Of a DNA stretch of 64,000 bases, positions 28,133 to 39,600 are shown piece after piece. The translations under genes were made by a program, and so were the position numbers. The stretch is from positions 1-64,000 of the forward strand of contig JAFAZW010000021.1 in NCBI GenBank assembly GCA_019239415.1. Direction: 5' to 3'. Each line of letters starts with the position of its first letter. Position 1 is the stretch's first letter. The notes under the pieces are model-generated. The model saw only the letters and a list, made by a program, of their open reading frames with translations. It was not told the origin of the DNA and did no database searches. Origin of the DNA: Alphaproteobacteria bacterium (GTDB lineage Bacteria; Pseudomonadota; Alphaproteobacteria; Sphingomonadales; Sphingomonadaceae).

Positions 28133-29443
28133 ATGAGCGTCGTCAGCATGAAATCGGTGGACGCTGGCCGGGGGGCGCAGAGCGGCAGCGGCATGGATCG
28201 CGTGGTCGAGCGGCGGGGGCTGCCGAAATGGGTCAGATACGCCGCGGGCGGCATCGCCCTGCTGCTGGCGCTGCTGCTCTTCTGGTGGTTCGCACCGGCC
28301 AAGAACAGCCAGACGATTGCCGCCGACCGGCTGACCATATCGACCGTGCAGAAAGGCCGCTTCGACGACTTCGTCCCGCTGCGCGGCCGGGTGACGCCGC
28401 TCGTCACCGTCTATCTCGACGCGGTCGAAGGCGGCCGGGTCGAGAAGCTGTTCGTCGAGGACGGCGCGATGGTGAAGAAGGGCCAGCTGCTGGCCGAGCT
28501 CTCCAACTCCGACCTCCAGAACAACCTCCTCGCCCGCCAGGCCGACGTGTCGCGCGAGATGAACTCGATGCGCAACATGGAGCTGGCGCTGGCCCAGACG
28601 CGGGTCAACGATCGGCGCAACCTGATCGAGGCGGAGCTGACCGTCGACAAGGCGCGCCGCCAGTACGAGATGCAGCGCCCGCTCGCCGCCAAGGGCTTCG
28701 TCGCCAGCCGCACCGTCAACGACAGCCGCGCCGACTATGAAGCCAGCCGCCGCCGGCTCGAGGTGCTGAAGTCCGGCCAGAGCACCGACGAGCGGCTCCA
28801 GACCAGCCAGCTCGCCCAGCTGCGCGCCTCCAACGCGTCGTTGTCGCAGAGCCTCTCCATCGCCCGCTCCACCCTCGACGCGCTGAACCTGCGCGCGCCG
28901 GTCGACGGCCAGCTCACGTCCTTTTCGATCCAGGTCGGCCAGTCGCTGCAGCGCGGCGAGCGGCTCGGCCAGGTCGACAGCGCCGGCCACAACAAATTGA
29001 TGGCCGACGTCGACGAATTCTATCTCGGCCGCGTCCAGCCGGGCCAGACCGCCACCGTGGAGAGCGGCGGCAAGACCTATAAGGCCAAGGTCGCGAAAAT
29101 CTATCCGCAGGTCCGCAACGGCACCTTCCAGGTCGACCTCTGGTTCACCGACGGCGAGCCCACCGACATCCAGCGCGGCCAGACCCTGCAGGTGAAGCTG
29201 ACGCTCGGCGATCCCACCCCTGCCAGGCTCATCCCCAACGGCGCCTTCTACACCGAGACGGGCGGATCGTGGGTGTTCGTCGTGTCGCCGGACGGCCGCA
29301 CCGCGGTGAAGCGCCAGGTCCGCTTGGGCCGCCGCAACGCCGACATGATCGAAGTGCTCGACGGGCTGGAGCTCGGCGAGAAGGTGATCACCTCCCCCTA
29401 CACAGGTTTCGCCGACAAGGACCGGCTGGACCTCGGACGCTGA
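28133..29443 (+). CDS. HlyD/MacA-like efflux periplasmic adaptor
   Basis: TM helix, GGRVEKLFVEDGAMVKKGQLLAEL, coiled coil, LRAPVDGQLTSFSIQVGQSL; ATG 28133 has AGGGA upstream. Confidence 0.9.
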   Translation: MSVVSMKSVDAGRGAQSGSGMDRVVERRGLPKWVRYAAGGIALLLALLLFWWFAPAKNSQTIAADRLTISTVQKGRFDDFVPLRGRVTPLVTVYLDAVEGGRVEKLFVEDGAMVKKGQLLAELSNSDLQNNLLARQADVSREMNSMRNMELALAQTRVNDRRNLIEAELTVDKARRQYEMQRPLAAKGFVASRTVNDSRADYEASRRRLEVLKSGQSTDERLQTSQLAQLRASNASLSQSLSIARSTLDALNLRAPVDGQLTSFSIQVGQSLQRGERLGQVDSAGHNKLMADVDEFYLGRVQPGQTATVESGGKTYKAKVAKIYPQVRNGTFQVDLWFTDGEPTDIQRGQTLQVKLTLGDPTPARLIPNGAFYTETGGSWVFVVSPDGRTAVKRQVRLGRRNADMIEVLDGLELGEKVITSPYTGFADKDRLDLGR

Positions 29444-29461
29444 CGAAAAGGAGCTTTGACT

Positions 29462-30142
<681 letters not shown>

Positions 30143-30203
30143 ACCGGCGGCGCCGAGGCCGGCGCGACGATCGCAGCAACGGGATGGACGAGGAGGCGAG
30201 GCC

Positions 30204-32702
30204 ATGTTTCGGAACTACCTGACCGTCGGCCTGAGGGCGCTGGCCAAGAACCGCACCTACGCGTTCATCAACATCCTCGGCCTCGCCATCGGCATGGCGG
30301 CGTGCCTGATGATCCTGCTCTTCGTGCGGTACGAGCTGAGCTACGACACCTGGCTGCCGAACCATGCCAACACCTACCAGCTCCAGAGCTGGTACAAGAG
30401 CCACGAGACCGGCGAGGAAGCCAAGCTCCAGATGACGCCCTATGCGGCCGGCGTCGCCTTCAAGAAGGACTTCCCGCAGGTCGAGGCGGCGGTCTACGCC
30501 TGGGACAACACGCCGGTCTTCTTCGCCGACGGCCAGGCGACGACGACCGAGCATTACCTCTATTCCGCCGGCAATCTGCTCGACGCGCTCAGCCTGCCGC
30601 TGGTGCGCGGCAACGCCCGCGACCTCTCCCAGACCAACGCCGCGGTGATGAGCGAGAGCGAGGCGCAGAAGCGCTTCGGCACCGACAACGTCCTCGGCCG
30701 GACCTTCACCGTCGTCACCAAGGGCCAAAAGCGCGACTTCAAGATCGTCGGCATATTGAAGGACCTGCCGAAGAATTCGCACCTCCGCATCAATGCGATC
30801 GTCAACATCGACATCGTCGGCTTCATGTCGAAAGAGCCGCAGGCGCTGACCTGCTGGGGCTGCCAGAACGGCTGGGTCTACGCGAAGCTCAGGCCCGGCA
30901 CCGACCCCAAGGCGCTCGAGGCGCAATTCCCCGCCTGGGAGAAGCGCAACATCCCCGACCAGAATAGCGGCGAGGCGCATTTCAACGCCGGCGACGACGA
31001 GGACTGGCACCTCGTCAACGTCGCCGACGTCCACCTCGGCCCGGCGCAGAGCGGCGTCATGTCTCCCGGCAACGACAAGACGACGATCGTCACCTTCGCG
31101 GTCATCGCCCTCCTCATCCTCGCCATGGCGGTGGTGAACTTCACCAATCTCGCCACCGCCCGCGCGTCGCAGCGGGCGCGCGAGGTGGCGCTGAGGAAGG
31201 TGCTCGGCGCCAGCCGCAAGCAGCTCATCTGGCAGTTCGTCGGCGAGTCGGTGATCGTCGCCGTCATCGCGATGGTGATTGCGCTCTGCCTGGTCGAGCT
31301 GCTGATCCGGCCCTTCGCCGCCTTCCTCGACGCCGACATGCGCCTCACCTATTTCGGCGCCGACGGGATCGCCCTGCCGGTGCTGCTGCTGGTCGTCGTC
31401 GTCGGCGTGCTCGGCGGCCTCTACCCCGCCTTCTTCCTGTCGCGCTTCCAGCCGGCGCAGGTCCTCAAGGCCAACAAGTCCGCGGCGGAGACCCCGGGCT
31501 CGGGGCGCCTGAGGAGCATCCTCGTCGTCGGCCAGTTCGCCGTCTCGATCGGCCTCATCATCTGCACCGCCGTGATCTACTTCCAGACCGTCTACGCGCG
31601 CACCGTCGACCCCGGCTACAAGCGCGAGCACATCCTCCAGCTCGAGGAATTGAGCCGCTACCAGCTGATCGACAAGGGCGAGGCGATCGCCGAACGCATC
31701 CGCAAGGTCCCGGGCGTCGAGGCGGCTTCGCTGACCGGCATCGGCGTCGCCACCGACAACAACAACAATACCGGCATCCTCGTGCCGGGGAACGCCAATC
31801 CCTTCACCATCGGCAATTACGGCGTCGACGAGGATTTCAAGGACGCGATGGGGCTGACGCTCGTCGCCGGGCGGTGGTTCGACAAGGCGCGGCCGCTCGA
31901 CGACATGACCCTGCCGTTTCCGCTCACCCCGGCCGACGAGCGGGCGCTCGCCGCGCGCGGCGGCAACGTCGTGATGAACGAGCTGGCGACCAGGCGCCTC
32001 GGCTTCCGCCATCCGGCGGACGCGGTCGGCAAGACGCTCAAGGCCGCCCTGGTCGAGAACGAGTACGGCCTCGTCCCGATCACCATCGTCGGCGTCGTCA
32101 AGGATTCGCGCTTCCGCTCGATCAAGCAGCCGCTCGATCCGATCATGTTCTACGGCGCCAAGAGCGGCAGCCCCTACATGGTGATCCGCTTCCACGGCGA
32201 TCCCGCGCAGATGCGCTCCGCCGTCGAGCAGGTCTGGAAGAGCTTCACCAACGAGGTGCCCTTCTCCGCCAAGTTCAGCGAGGACATCATCGAGAAGCTG
32301 TACAAGGTCGAGGACGCGCGGGCGAAGACCTTTGCCGCCTTCGCGCTGCTGTCGGTGATCGTCGGCTGCCTCGGCCTGTTCGGCCTCGCCGCCTTCACCG
32401 CCGACCGCCGCACCAAGGAGATCGGCATCCGCAAGGTGCTCGGCGCCCGGGTCCGCGACATCGTTCGCCTGCTCGTGTGGCAATTCTCCAAGCCCGTCAT
32501 CATCGCCAACCTGATCGCCTGGCCGGTCGCCTGGTGGGTGATGCGCGGCTGGCTGAACGGGTTCGACGCCCGCATCGCGCTCGGCCCGACGCCTTTCCTG
32601 CTCGCGGGCGGCCTCGCCCTCGCCATCGCCGTCGGCACCGTCGCCGGCCACGCCTGGCGCGTCGCCCGCGCCAACCCGATCAACGCCCTGCGCTACGAAT
32701 AG
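30204..32702 (+). CDS. ABC transporter permease (MacB/FtsX type)
   Basis: N-terminal TM, periplasmic domain, RAREVALRKVLGASRKQLIWQF and TKEIGIRKVLGARVRDIVRLL FtsX motifs. Confidence 0.93.
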   Translation: MFRNYLTVGLRALAKNRTYAFINILGLAIGMAACLMILLFVRYELSYDTWLPNHANTYQLQSWYKSHETGEEAKLQMTPYAAGVAFKKDFPQVEAAVYAWDNTPVFFADGQATTTEHYLYSAGNLLDALSLPLVRGNARDLSQTNAAVMSESEAQKRFGTDNVLGRTFTVVTKGQKRDFKIVGILKDLPKNSHLRINAIVNIDIVGFMSKEPQALTCWGCQNGWVYAKLRPGTDPKALEAQFPAWEKRNIPDQNSGEAHFNAGDDEDWHLVNVADVHLGPAQSGVMSPGNDKTTIVTFAVIALLILAMAVVNFTNLATARASQRAREVALRKVLGASRKQLIWQFVGESVIVAVIAMVIALCLVELLIRPFAAFLDADMRLTYFGADGIALPVLLLVVVVGVLGGLYPAFFLSRFQPAQVLKANKSAAETPGSGRLRSILVVGQFAVSIGLIICTAVIYFQTVYARTVDPGYKREHILQLEELSRYQLIDKGEAIAERIRKVPGVEAASLTGIGVATDNNNNTGILVPGNANPFTIGNYGVDEDFKDAMGLTLVAGRWFDKARPLDDMTLPFPLTPADERALAARGGNVVMNELATRRLGFRHPADAVGKTLKAALVENEYGLVPITIVGVVKDSRFRSIKQPLDPIMFYGAKSGSPYMVIRFHGDPAQMRSAVEQVWKSFTNEVPFSAKFSEDIIEKLYKVEDARAKTFAAFALLSVIVGCLGLFGLAAFTADRRTKEIGIRKVLGARVRDIVRLLVWQFSKPVIIANLIAWPVAWWVMRGWLNGFDARIALGPTPFLLAGGLALAIAVGTVAGHAWRVARANPINALRYE

Positions 32703-32714
32703 GAAGACCAGAAG

Positions 32715-35213
32715 ATGTGGCGAAATTACCTGACCGTCGGCGTCCGCGCCCTGGCCAAGAATCGCACCTATGCGTTCATCAACATCGTCGGCCTCGCCAT
32801 CGGCATGGCCGCGTGCCTGATGATCCTCCTCTTCGTGCGCTACGAGATGAGCTACGACCGCTGGATCCCCGGCCATGAGAATGTCTACCAGGTGCAGAGC
32901 TGGTACCACGACCGCCAGACCGGGCGGGAGGACAAGCTGCAGATGACGCCCTATGCGGCGGAAGGCGCGCTCAGGAAGGATTTCCCGCAGATCGGGGCGC
33001 TCGTTTACGGCTCGCCGACCGAGCCCGTCTTCATGAAGAACGGCGAGGCGACGACGATCCAGGACTTCATGTTCGTCGACGGCGACTTCCTCAAGGTGAT
33101 GCCGCTGCCGCTGCTCGCCGGCGGCAAGGACGCGCTCGCCACACCGAATTCGGTGCTGCTCACCAGGGCCGAGGCGATCCGCCTCTACGGCACCACCGAC
33201 GTCGTCGGCCGCCCCTATTCGGTGATCAGCCGCGGCGCCGAGCGCAACTTCCGCATCACCGGCATCCTCCAGGACCTGCCGAAGAATTCGCACATCAAGG
33301 CCTCGACCATCGCCCGCGTCGACTTTCCGCAGCTCGCCGCCAAGGCGCCGCGCGCCCTCACCTGCTGGGGCTGCCAGAGCGGCTGGGTGTGGGCGAAGCT
33401 GAAGCCGCGAACCGACCCGAAGGCGCTGGAGGCCCAATTCCCGGCCTGGGAGAAGCGCAACATTCCCGACGACACGGTCGGCAACACACGCACCAATGCC
33501 GGCGACGACCAGGACTGGCACCTCGTCAACATCCGCGACATCCATTTGGGGCCGGCGCAGAACGGGGCGATGCGGCCGGGCAACGACCGCACCACGATCG
33601 TCACCTTCGGCATCATCGCGCTCCTCATCCTCGGCATGGCGGTGGTGAACTTCACCAACCTCGCCACCGCCCGCGCGAGCCAGCGGGCGCGCGAGGTCGC
33701 GCTGAGGAAGGTGCTCGGTGCCAACCGCAAGCAGCTGATCGTCCAGTTCATCGGCGAATCGGTGCTGATCTCGATGGTCGCGATGGTGATCGCGCTGGCG
33801 CTGGTCGAGCTGCTGATGCCGAGCTTCGCCGGCTTCCTCGATGCCGACCTCAAGGTCCGTTATTTCGGCGGGGAGGGGATCCTGCTCCCGGTGCTCGCGC
33901 TGGTGCTGGTCGTCGGCGTGCTGGGCGGCCTCTACCCCGCCTTCTTCCTGTCGCGCTTCCAGCCGGCGACGGTCCTCAAGGCCAACAAGTCGTCGGCCGA
34001 GGCGGCGGGGACGGGGCGGCTGAGGAGCGTGCTCGTGGTCGGCCAGTTCGCCGTTTCGATCGGCCTCATCATCTGCACGGCGATCGTCTACGGCCAGACC
34101 GTCTACGCCCGTACCAGCGACCCCGGCTACAAGCGCGACCACATCCTGCAGGTGACCGAGCTCGGCCGCGCGCAGCTGTTCGAACGCGGCGACGCGATCG
34201 AGCAGGCGGCGCGGCGGGTGCCGGGCGTCGACGCGGTCGGCCGCACCGGGATCGGCATCGCCACCCGCAACCAGAACAATACCGGCGTCAAGGTTCCCGG
34301 CGTCGCCGAACCGGTGACGACCGGCCAATATACGGTCGACGAGGGTTTCAAGGACGCGATGGGCCTCACCCTCGTCGCCGGCCGCTGGTTCGACGAGAAC
34401 CGCCCGCTCGACGACACGACCCTGCCCTACCCGCCGGACATCGAGCGCGAGAAAGCGCTCGCCGCGCGCGGCGCCAACATCGTCGTCAACGAGCTGGCGA
34501 CGAGGCGCCTCGGCTTCCAGCGGCCGGCCGACGCACTCGGCAAGACGTTCGACGCCGGGCTGGTCTCCAACGAGGCCGGCTGGGTGCCGGCGACGATCGT
34601 CGGCGTCGTCAAGGATGCCCGCTTCCGGTCGGTCCGCGAGCCGATCGAGCCGATCCTGTTCCAGAGCGCGCATAACGGCCACACCGAAATGGTGGTGCGT
34701 TTCCACGGCGATCCCGCCGCGGTCCGCGCCGGCGTCGAACAGGCCTGGAAGCGGGTCGCCTCGGACGTGCCGTTCAACGCCAAGTTCAGCGAGGACATCA
34801 TGGTCGAGCTGTACAAGGCCGAGGACGCGCGCGCGAAGACCTTCGCCGCGTTCGCGGTGCTCGCCGTGATCGTCGCCTGCCTCGGCCTGTTCGGCCTCGC
34901 TTCCTTCACGGCCGAGCGGCGGACCAAGGAGATCGGCATCCGCAAGGTGCTCGGCGCGCGCACGCGTGACATCGTGCGGCTGCTGGTGTGGCAATTCTCC
35001 AAGCCGGTGATTATCGCCAACCTCATCGCCTGGCCGATCGCCTGGTGGGTGATGCGCGGGTGGCTGAACTCGTTCGACACGCGCATCGGCCTGGGCCCGA
35101 GCCCGTTCCTCCTCGCCGGCGGGGTCGCGCTGGCGATCGCCATCGGCACCGTCGCCGGCCACGCTATCCGCATCGCCCGCGCGAACCCGATCCACGCCCT
35201 GCGCTACGAATGA
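32715..35213 (+). CDS. ABC transporter permease (MacB/FtsX type), tandem paralog
   Basis: Same length (832 aa) and collinear similarity to 30204..32702. Confidence 0.93.
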   Translation: MWRNYLTVGVRALAKNRTYAFINIVGLAIGMAACLMILLFVRYEMSYDRWIPGHENVYQVQSWYHDRQTGREDKLQMTPYAAEGALRKDFPQIGALVYGSPTEPVFMKNGEATTIQDFMFVDGDFLKVMPLPLLAGGKDALATPNSVLLTRAEAIRLYGTTDVVGRPYSVISRGAERNFRITGILQDLPKNSHIKASTIARVDFPQLAAKAPRALTCWGCQSGWVWAKLKPRTDPKALEAQFPAWEKRNIPDDTVGNTRTNAGDDQDWHLVNIRDIHLGPAQNGAMRPGNDRTTIVTFGIIALLILGMAVVNFTNLATARASQRAREVALRKVLGANRKQLIVQFIGESVLISMVAMVIALALVELLMPSFAGFLDADLKVRYFGGEGILLPVLALVLVVGVLGGLYPAFFLSRFQPATVLKANKSSAEAAGTGRLRSVLVVGQFAVSIGLIICTAIVYGQTVYARTSDPGYKRDHILQVTELGRAQLFERGDAIEQAARRVPGVDAVGRTGIGIATRNQNNTGVKVPGVAEPVTTGQYTVDEGFKDAMGLTLVAGRWFDENRPLDDTTLPYPPDIEREKALAARGANIVVNELATRRLGFQRPADALGKTFDAGLVSNEAGWVPATIVGVVKDARFRSVREPIEPILFQSAHNGHTEMVVRFHGDPAAVRAGVEQAWKRVASDVPFNAKFSEDIMVELYKAEDARAKTFAAFAVLAVIVACLGLFGLASFTAERRTKEIGIRKVLGARTRDIVRLLVWQFSKPVIIANLIAWPIAWWVMRGWLNSFDTRIGLGPSPFLLAGGVALAIAIGTVAGHAIRIARANPIHALRYE

Positions 35214-35224
35214 TGGGCTTTCGG

Positions 35225-35254
35225 CGCGTCCGCGGTTAGAAGACCGCGGACGCG
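35225..35254. terminator. 12-bp stem hairpin after the ABC operon
   Basis: CGCGTCCGCGGT-TAGAAG-ACCGCGGACGCG. Confidence 0.5.
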
Positions 35255-35269
35255 ACCGGAGGTAAGGGC

Positions 35270-35785
35270 TTGCGGGACGAGGACAGGCTGAAGCTCGGGA
35301 CGAAGCTGCTGATCGGCGGCATCGCCGGCTTTGCGGCTACGCTGGCGATGACGGCGGCGATGCGGCGCCTGCACAAGCGCCTGCCGGCCGAAGAACGTTA
35401 CCCGCTGACGCCGCGCGAGATCGTCGATTCCGGCACAGAGCAGGTCGGTGTCCCGCTTCCCGACCGGCCGGCGCGCGACGTCACCCTCGCCGCCCATTTT
35501 GCCTACGGCGCGATGATGGGGGCCGTCATCGCCGCGCTCAATCCGGATCCGAAGAAGAAGACCGGCGCCGCCGCCGGCCTCGCGGTGTGGGTGGCGAGCT
35601 ACATGGGCTGGATCCCCGCCGTCGGGAACCTCGAGGCGGCGACGAAGCACCCGCCGCGCCGCAACGCGCTGATGATCGCCGCCCATCTCGTCTGGGGCAC
35701 CGCCACCGCCGCCGCGATTCGCGAGCTCCGCCTGGCGCGCGGAAGCATCTTCGCCAAAGGCCCCGACAAGGACGCCCCGCGCTGA
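35270..35785 (+). CDS. Hypothetical membrane protein (DUF1440/YagU-like)
   Basis: TTG start with GGAGGTAAGGG; LLIGGIAGFAATLAMTAAMRRLHKRLP and later hydrophobic segments. Confidence 0.65.
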   Translation: MRDEDRLKLGTKLLIGGIAGFAATLAMTAAMRRLHKRLPAEERYPLTPREIVDSGTEQVGVPLPDRPARDVTLAAHFAYGAMMGAVIAALNPDPKKKTGAAAGLAVWVASYMGWIPAVGNLEAATKHPPRRNALMIAAHLVWGTATAAAIRELRLARGSIFAKGPDKDAPR

Positions 35786-35854
35786 CCGCCGCGGGGCTGT
35801 GTGGACCCGCGCTTTCGGCTAGTCTCCGGTCCGCGTCGACAGGGGGAGGAGTGC

Positions 35855-36536
35855 ATGGCGCCGCGCCGCATCGTCTTCTACGACTGGCCTTATTCGCCCT
35901 TCTGCATGAAGGTGCGGGCGATCCTCGACCATAAGAAGCTCGCCTATGAGCGGGTGAACCCGCTCGGCGCGGCGGTGCTGCGGATCCGGCGGGAGGGCAA
36001 GGTGGGAAAGGTGCCGGCGCTGGAGCTCGACGGCCGGCTGATCGCCGATTCGACCGACATCGCCTATGCGCTGGAGGAAGGGTTCCCCGACCCGCCGATC
36101 CTGCCGGGCCGACCCGCGCCAACGGGCGCTCTGCCACGCGCTCGAGGACTGGGCGGACGAGTCGCTCTATTTCCTCGGCCTCTATTACCGCTGGTACGAG
36201 GCGGCGGGGCGAAGGCCGATCCCGCAGGCTTTCGGCCGCTCGCTGAAGGGCCGGCTCGCTTACCGCTTCTACCTCCGCCGCGTGCTCGGCCAGCTCAGGG
36301 GGCAGGGGACGTTGCGCAAGCCGCCGGACCATGTCGCCCGCGACCTCGACCGCCAGTTGGGCGCGATCGAGGCGCTGCTGACGCCGGGGCGCTGGCTGCT
36401 CGGCGACACGCCCTGGCTGTGCGACTTCGCCCTGTGGGGGCAGCTCAACTACCTCGCGCGGACGCCGGTCGGGAAGCAGGCGCTCGCCGCCCGCCCGCGC
36501 ACCAGCGCCTTCGTCGAACGGGGACAGTCTATCTGA
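35855..36536 (+). pseudogene. Glutathione S-transferase family protein, frameshifted near 36106-36108
   Basis: Frame 2 YDWPYSPFCMKVRAILDHKKLAYERV...PPILPG continues in frame 3 as DPRQRALCHALEDWADESLYF. Confidence 0.75.
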
Positions 36537-36572
36537 GTCCAGGCCGGAGACGGCCTATCGACTGTCCCCGTT
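36517..36572. repeat. REP-like inverted repeat (GGGGACAGTC family)
   Basis: AACGGGGACAGTC ... GACTGTCCCCGTT. Confidence 0.7.
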
Positions 36573-36583
36573 GCGGCCTCTGA

Positions 36584-36612
36584 ACGGGGACAGCCAGGCA
36601 GGCTGTCCCCGT
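36584..36612. repeat. REP-like hairpin, second tandem unit
   Basis: ACGGGGACAGCC-AGGCA-GGCTGTCCCCGT, perfect 12-bp stem. Confidence 0.75.
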
Positions 36613-36623
36613 CCACTTCGGCC

Positions 36624-39600
36624 TCAGGCGAGGAAGTCGCCGCCGACGATCGCGTGGTTGTTCTGCGTCGTCACCAGCAGGGTGAAGTCGGCATTGCCGT
36701 CGCCGTCGACGTCGCCCTGGATGGTCCAGACGTTGCCTTGCTGGTCGAACGTCGCCCGGAGTTCGCCGGCATGGTGGCCGAAGGCGTTGGCGCCGATGAA
36801 CGAGAAGCCCTGGTCGCCGGCCTGGGTCGTGTCGGCGTCGATCTGCGAGAGATCGATGAGGTCGCCCGCGGCGAAGTCCAGGATGTGGTCGACCGAGCTC
36901 CCGGCGGACTGGGCGACGGCGGTGTAGAGGAAGGTGTCGTTGCCGCCGCCGCCGGTCAGCGTGTCGGCGCCGAGGTTGCCGTAGAGCGTGTCGTTCCCCG
37001 CACCGCCGGTCAGCGTGTCGTTGCCGGTGCCGGACAGGATGCGGAAGGCGCCGTCATGCTCGGCCGAGCCGTCGAAGACGAGGTCGCTCGCCACCGGCGT
37101 GCCGTAGATGGTCAGCGTCTTGCCCGCGTCGACGGCCGCCTCGTTGGTGACGATGTGGTAGACGTTGGGATAAGGCGCGTTCGGATCGCCCGCCCTCCCG
37201 GCGTAGAGGACGATGGTCTGGATGTTGGTGAAGTTGCCGCCGAACGTCCCCAGCGCCGAGCCGGCCTCGAAATCGTAGCTGCCGTCGAGGCCGAGCTGGT
37301 TCTGGCTGCCGCCCCCGCCGTCGATATGGTCGTTATGGTCGAACTTGCCGGGCCCGAAATAGAAGCCGTCGCTGCCTGAGCCGCCCTTGAGGCTGTCATT
37401 GCCGAGGCCGCCGTAGATGACGAAATAGCCGTGCGCCTCGGCGGAGCCGTCGAAGCTCAGATTCTCGCCCGCGGCGAGGTTACCGGCATAGATCGTCATC
37501 TTCTGCCCGGCGGCGAGATTGCCGTCGGACCAGCTGATGTCGTAGCCGACCGGGGCGCCGGTCGAGGTCATGATGCTCAGCGTCTCGACGCTGACCAGCT
37601 GCCCCGCCGCGATGGTGAGCTTACCGGCGCCGGTATAGTCGCCGCGGATGCCCACCGTGTCGTTGCCGTCGCCGCCGTCCGCGACGTCGCCCGCCCCGAA
37701 CGTCGCCCCGAAATAGACCGCGTCGTTGCCGGCGCCGGCATGCGCCACGTCGGCGCCGCCCTGCGACAAGTCGAGATAGTCGTTGCCGCCGGCGCTGGTG
37801 ACGAGGTCGTTGCCGGCATTGCCGTTGCCGGTGAAGTTGCCGGTACCGGTATAGACGAGGGTCTCGACATTTTCCGGCAGGGTGTAGCTCGCGAGCGCGG
37901 TCTGGATCGTGTCGGTGCCCTCGCCGGCATTCTCGACGATCACGTCGCCGGCGTCGTCGACGAGGTAGACGTCGTTGCCGGTGCCGCCTTCCATATGGTC
38001 GGCGCCGGTGCCGCCGTCGAGGATGTCGTCGCCGCCATTGCCGTAGAGCGTGTCGGTGCCGGCGCCGGCGCTGAGATGGTTGGCAACGTCGTTGCCGGTA
38101 AGCGTGTCGTTGCCGGCATCGCTGGTCGCGTTCTCGATGGTGACGCCGTTGGCGATCGTGTAGCCGCCGTAGATGCCGTAGGCGAAGCTGACCCAGCCGC
38201 CGCCGCCCCACTCATATTTGAGGGTCGCGGGCCGAAGGTCGATGGTCGTGTCGCGCGCGCCGACATATTTGATCTCGTCGGTGCCGCCGGCGTCCCAGAT
38301 CGACGTGTAATAGGTCCCGGGCGCATTGACGTCCTTGATGATGTAGACGTCGTTGCCGGTCGCCGTGTCCTCGTTGACCCCATATTTGTCCTGGATGGCG
38401 GCGATGTCGAAGGCCATCAGGCCGCCGAGATAGCCGTAGCCGCCGCTGGTCGGCGCATTGCCGTAGGGCGAATCCTGCCAGCCGTCCTCGTACGACATCA
38501 TCGTGAAGACGCTCTGGTTCAGGTGGTAATCGCCGGTCGTGTAGTCGGCGACGCCGGCGCCCTCCGGCTGGACGCCATGCATGATCCCCGAATGGCCGCC
38601 ATTGTCGTGCGGGTGGGCGAGGCCGTGGCCGTGGCCGATCTCGTGGATCAGGGTGACGAACGAGAAACCGCCCTGCTGGAGGTCGGTGGCGTTCCAGCGA
38701 TAGTCGCCGGAGTTGAACAGGGCGAGGCCTTCGTTCGGCTCGTCCGGCGGCTCCATCGAGCCGAGCAGCGAGATGCCGGGCCCCGGCGTCCCCTTGTAGC
38801 TCGCATATTCGAAGTCGGCCTGGCTCTTGTCCTGGACCTCGAGGTAGATGACGTCGGCGACCTTCTCGAACTGGTGCAAGGCGGTCATCACCGCGTCATG
38901 CTCGAACTGCGAGACGTCCGACGTCTCGACCGCCACCGGCGGCAGGCCCGGGCTGGTCGGATTCTCGACCGAGGTAATCACCTCGCCGGCATGGGCGAAA
39001 TAGATGGTGATGACGTTCTTGCCGACGATGTCGGCCGCGGTCTTGCCGTTGGCGGCGAGGATCGCGTTCATGTCGAGCGCGCTGCCGTAGGTTGGCGTAC
39101 CCTGGGCGTTGCCGGTCGGCCGCGGCCCCTCATTGCCGTCCGGGTTGGCGGCGGTCTGGTTGACCTTGTTGACCCGCGTGCCCCAGTCGATCGCGTAGAG
39201 CGGCGAGTCGTCGGTGTAATAAGGATGGTAGACGTTTGGGTCGTTGGTCGCGTTGTGGACGAACAGCTCATAGTCGCCGACCGTGTCGCCCTTGGTGCCG
39301 TTGGTCGGGTCCTGGTCGAAGGCGCGGGCGTTGATGTAATACGTGCCGGTCGTCGGCGCCACGAAGGTCATGAGCACGTCGAAGCCGCTGTTGACGTTGT
39401 TCGCCGGCGTGTTGGCGCCGCCATCGCCGCTGCCGAGCAACGTGGTGCCGTCGGCGGCGTAGATCTCGACGTAGGAATCGGGGTTGGCGACGGCGTTCGG
39501 GCCGCCCGCATAGCCGTACATGCCGATCTGGTAGGTTTGGCCGGCGACGAGATCGACCGAATAGAAGTCCTGGTCGCCGATCGTGTTGATCGTGCCGATC

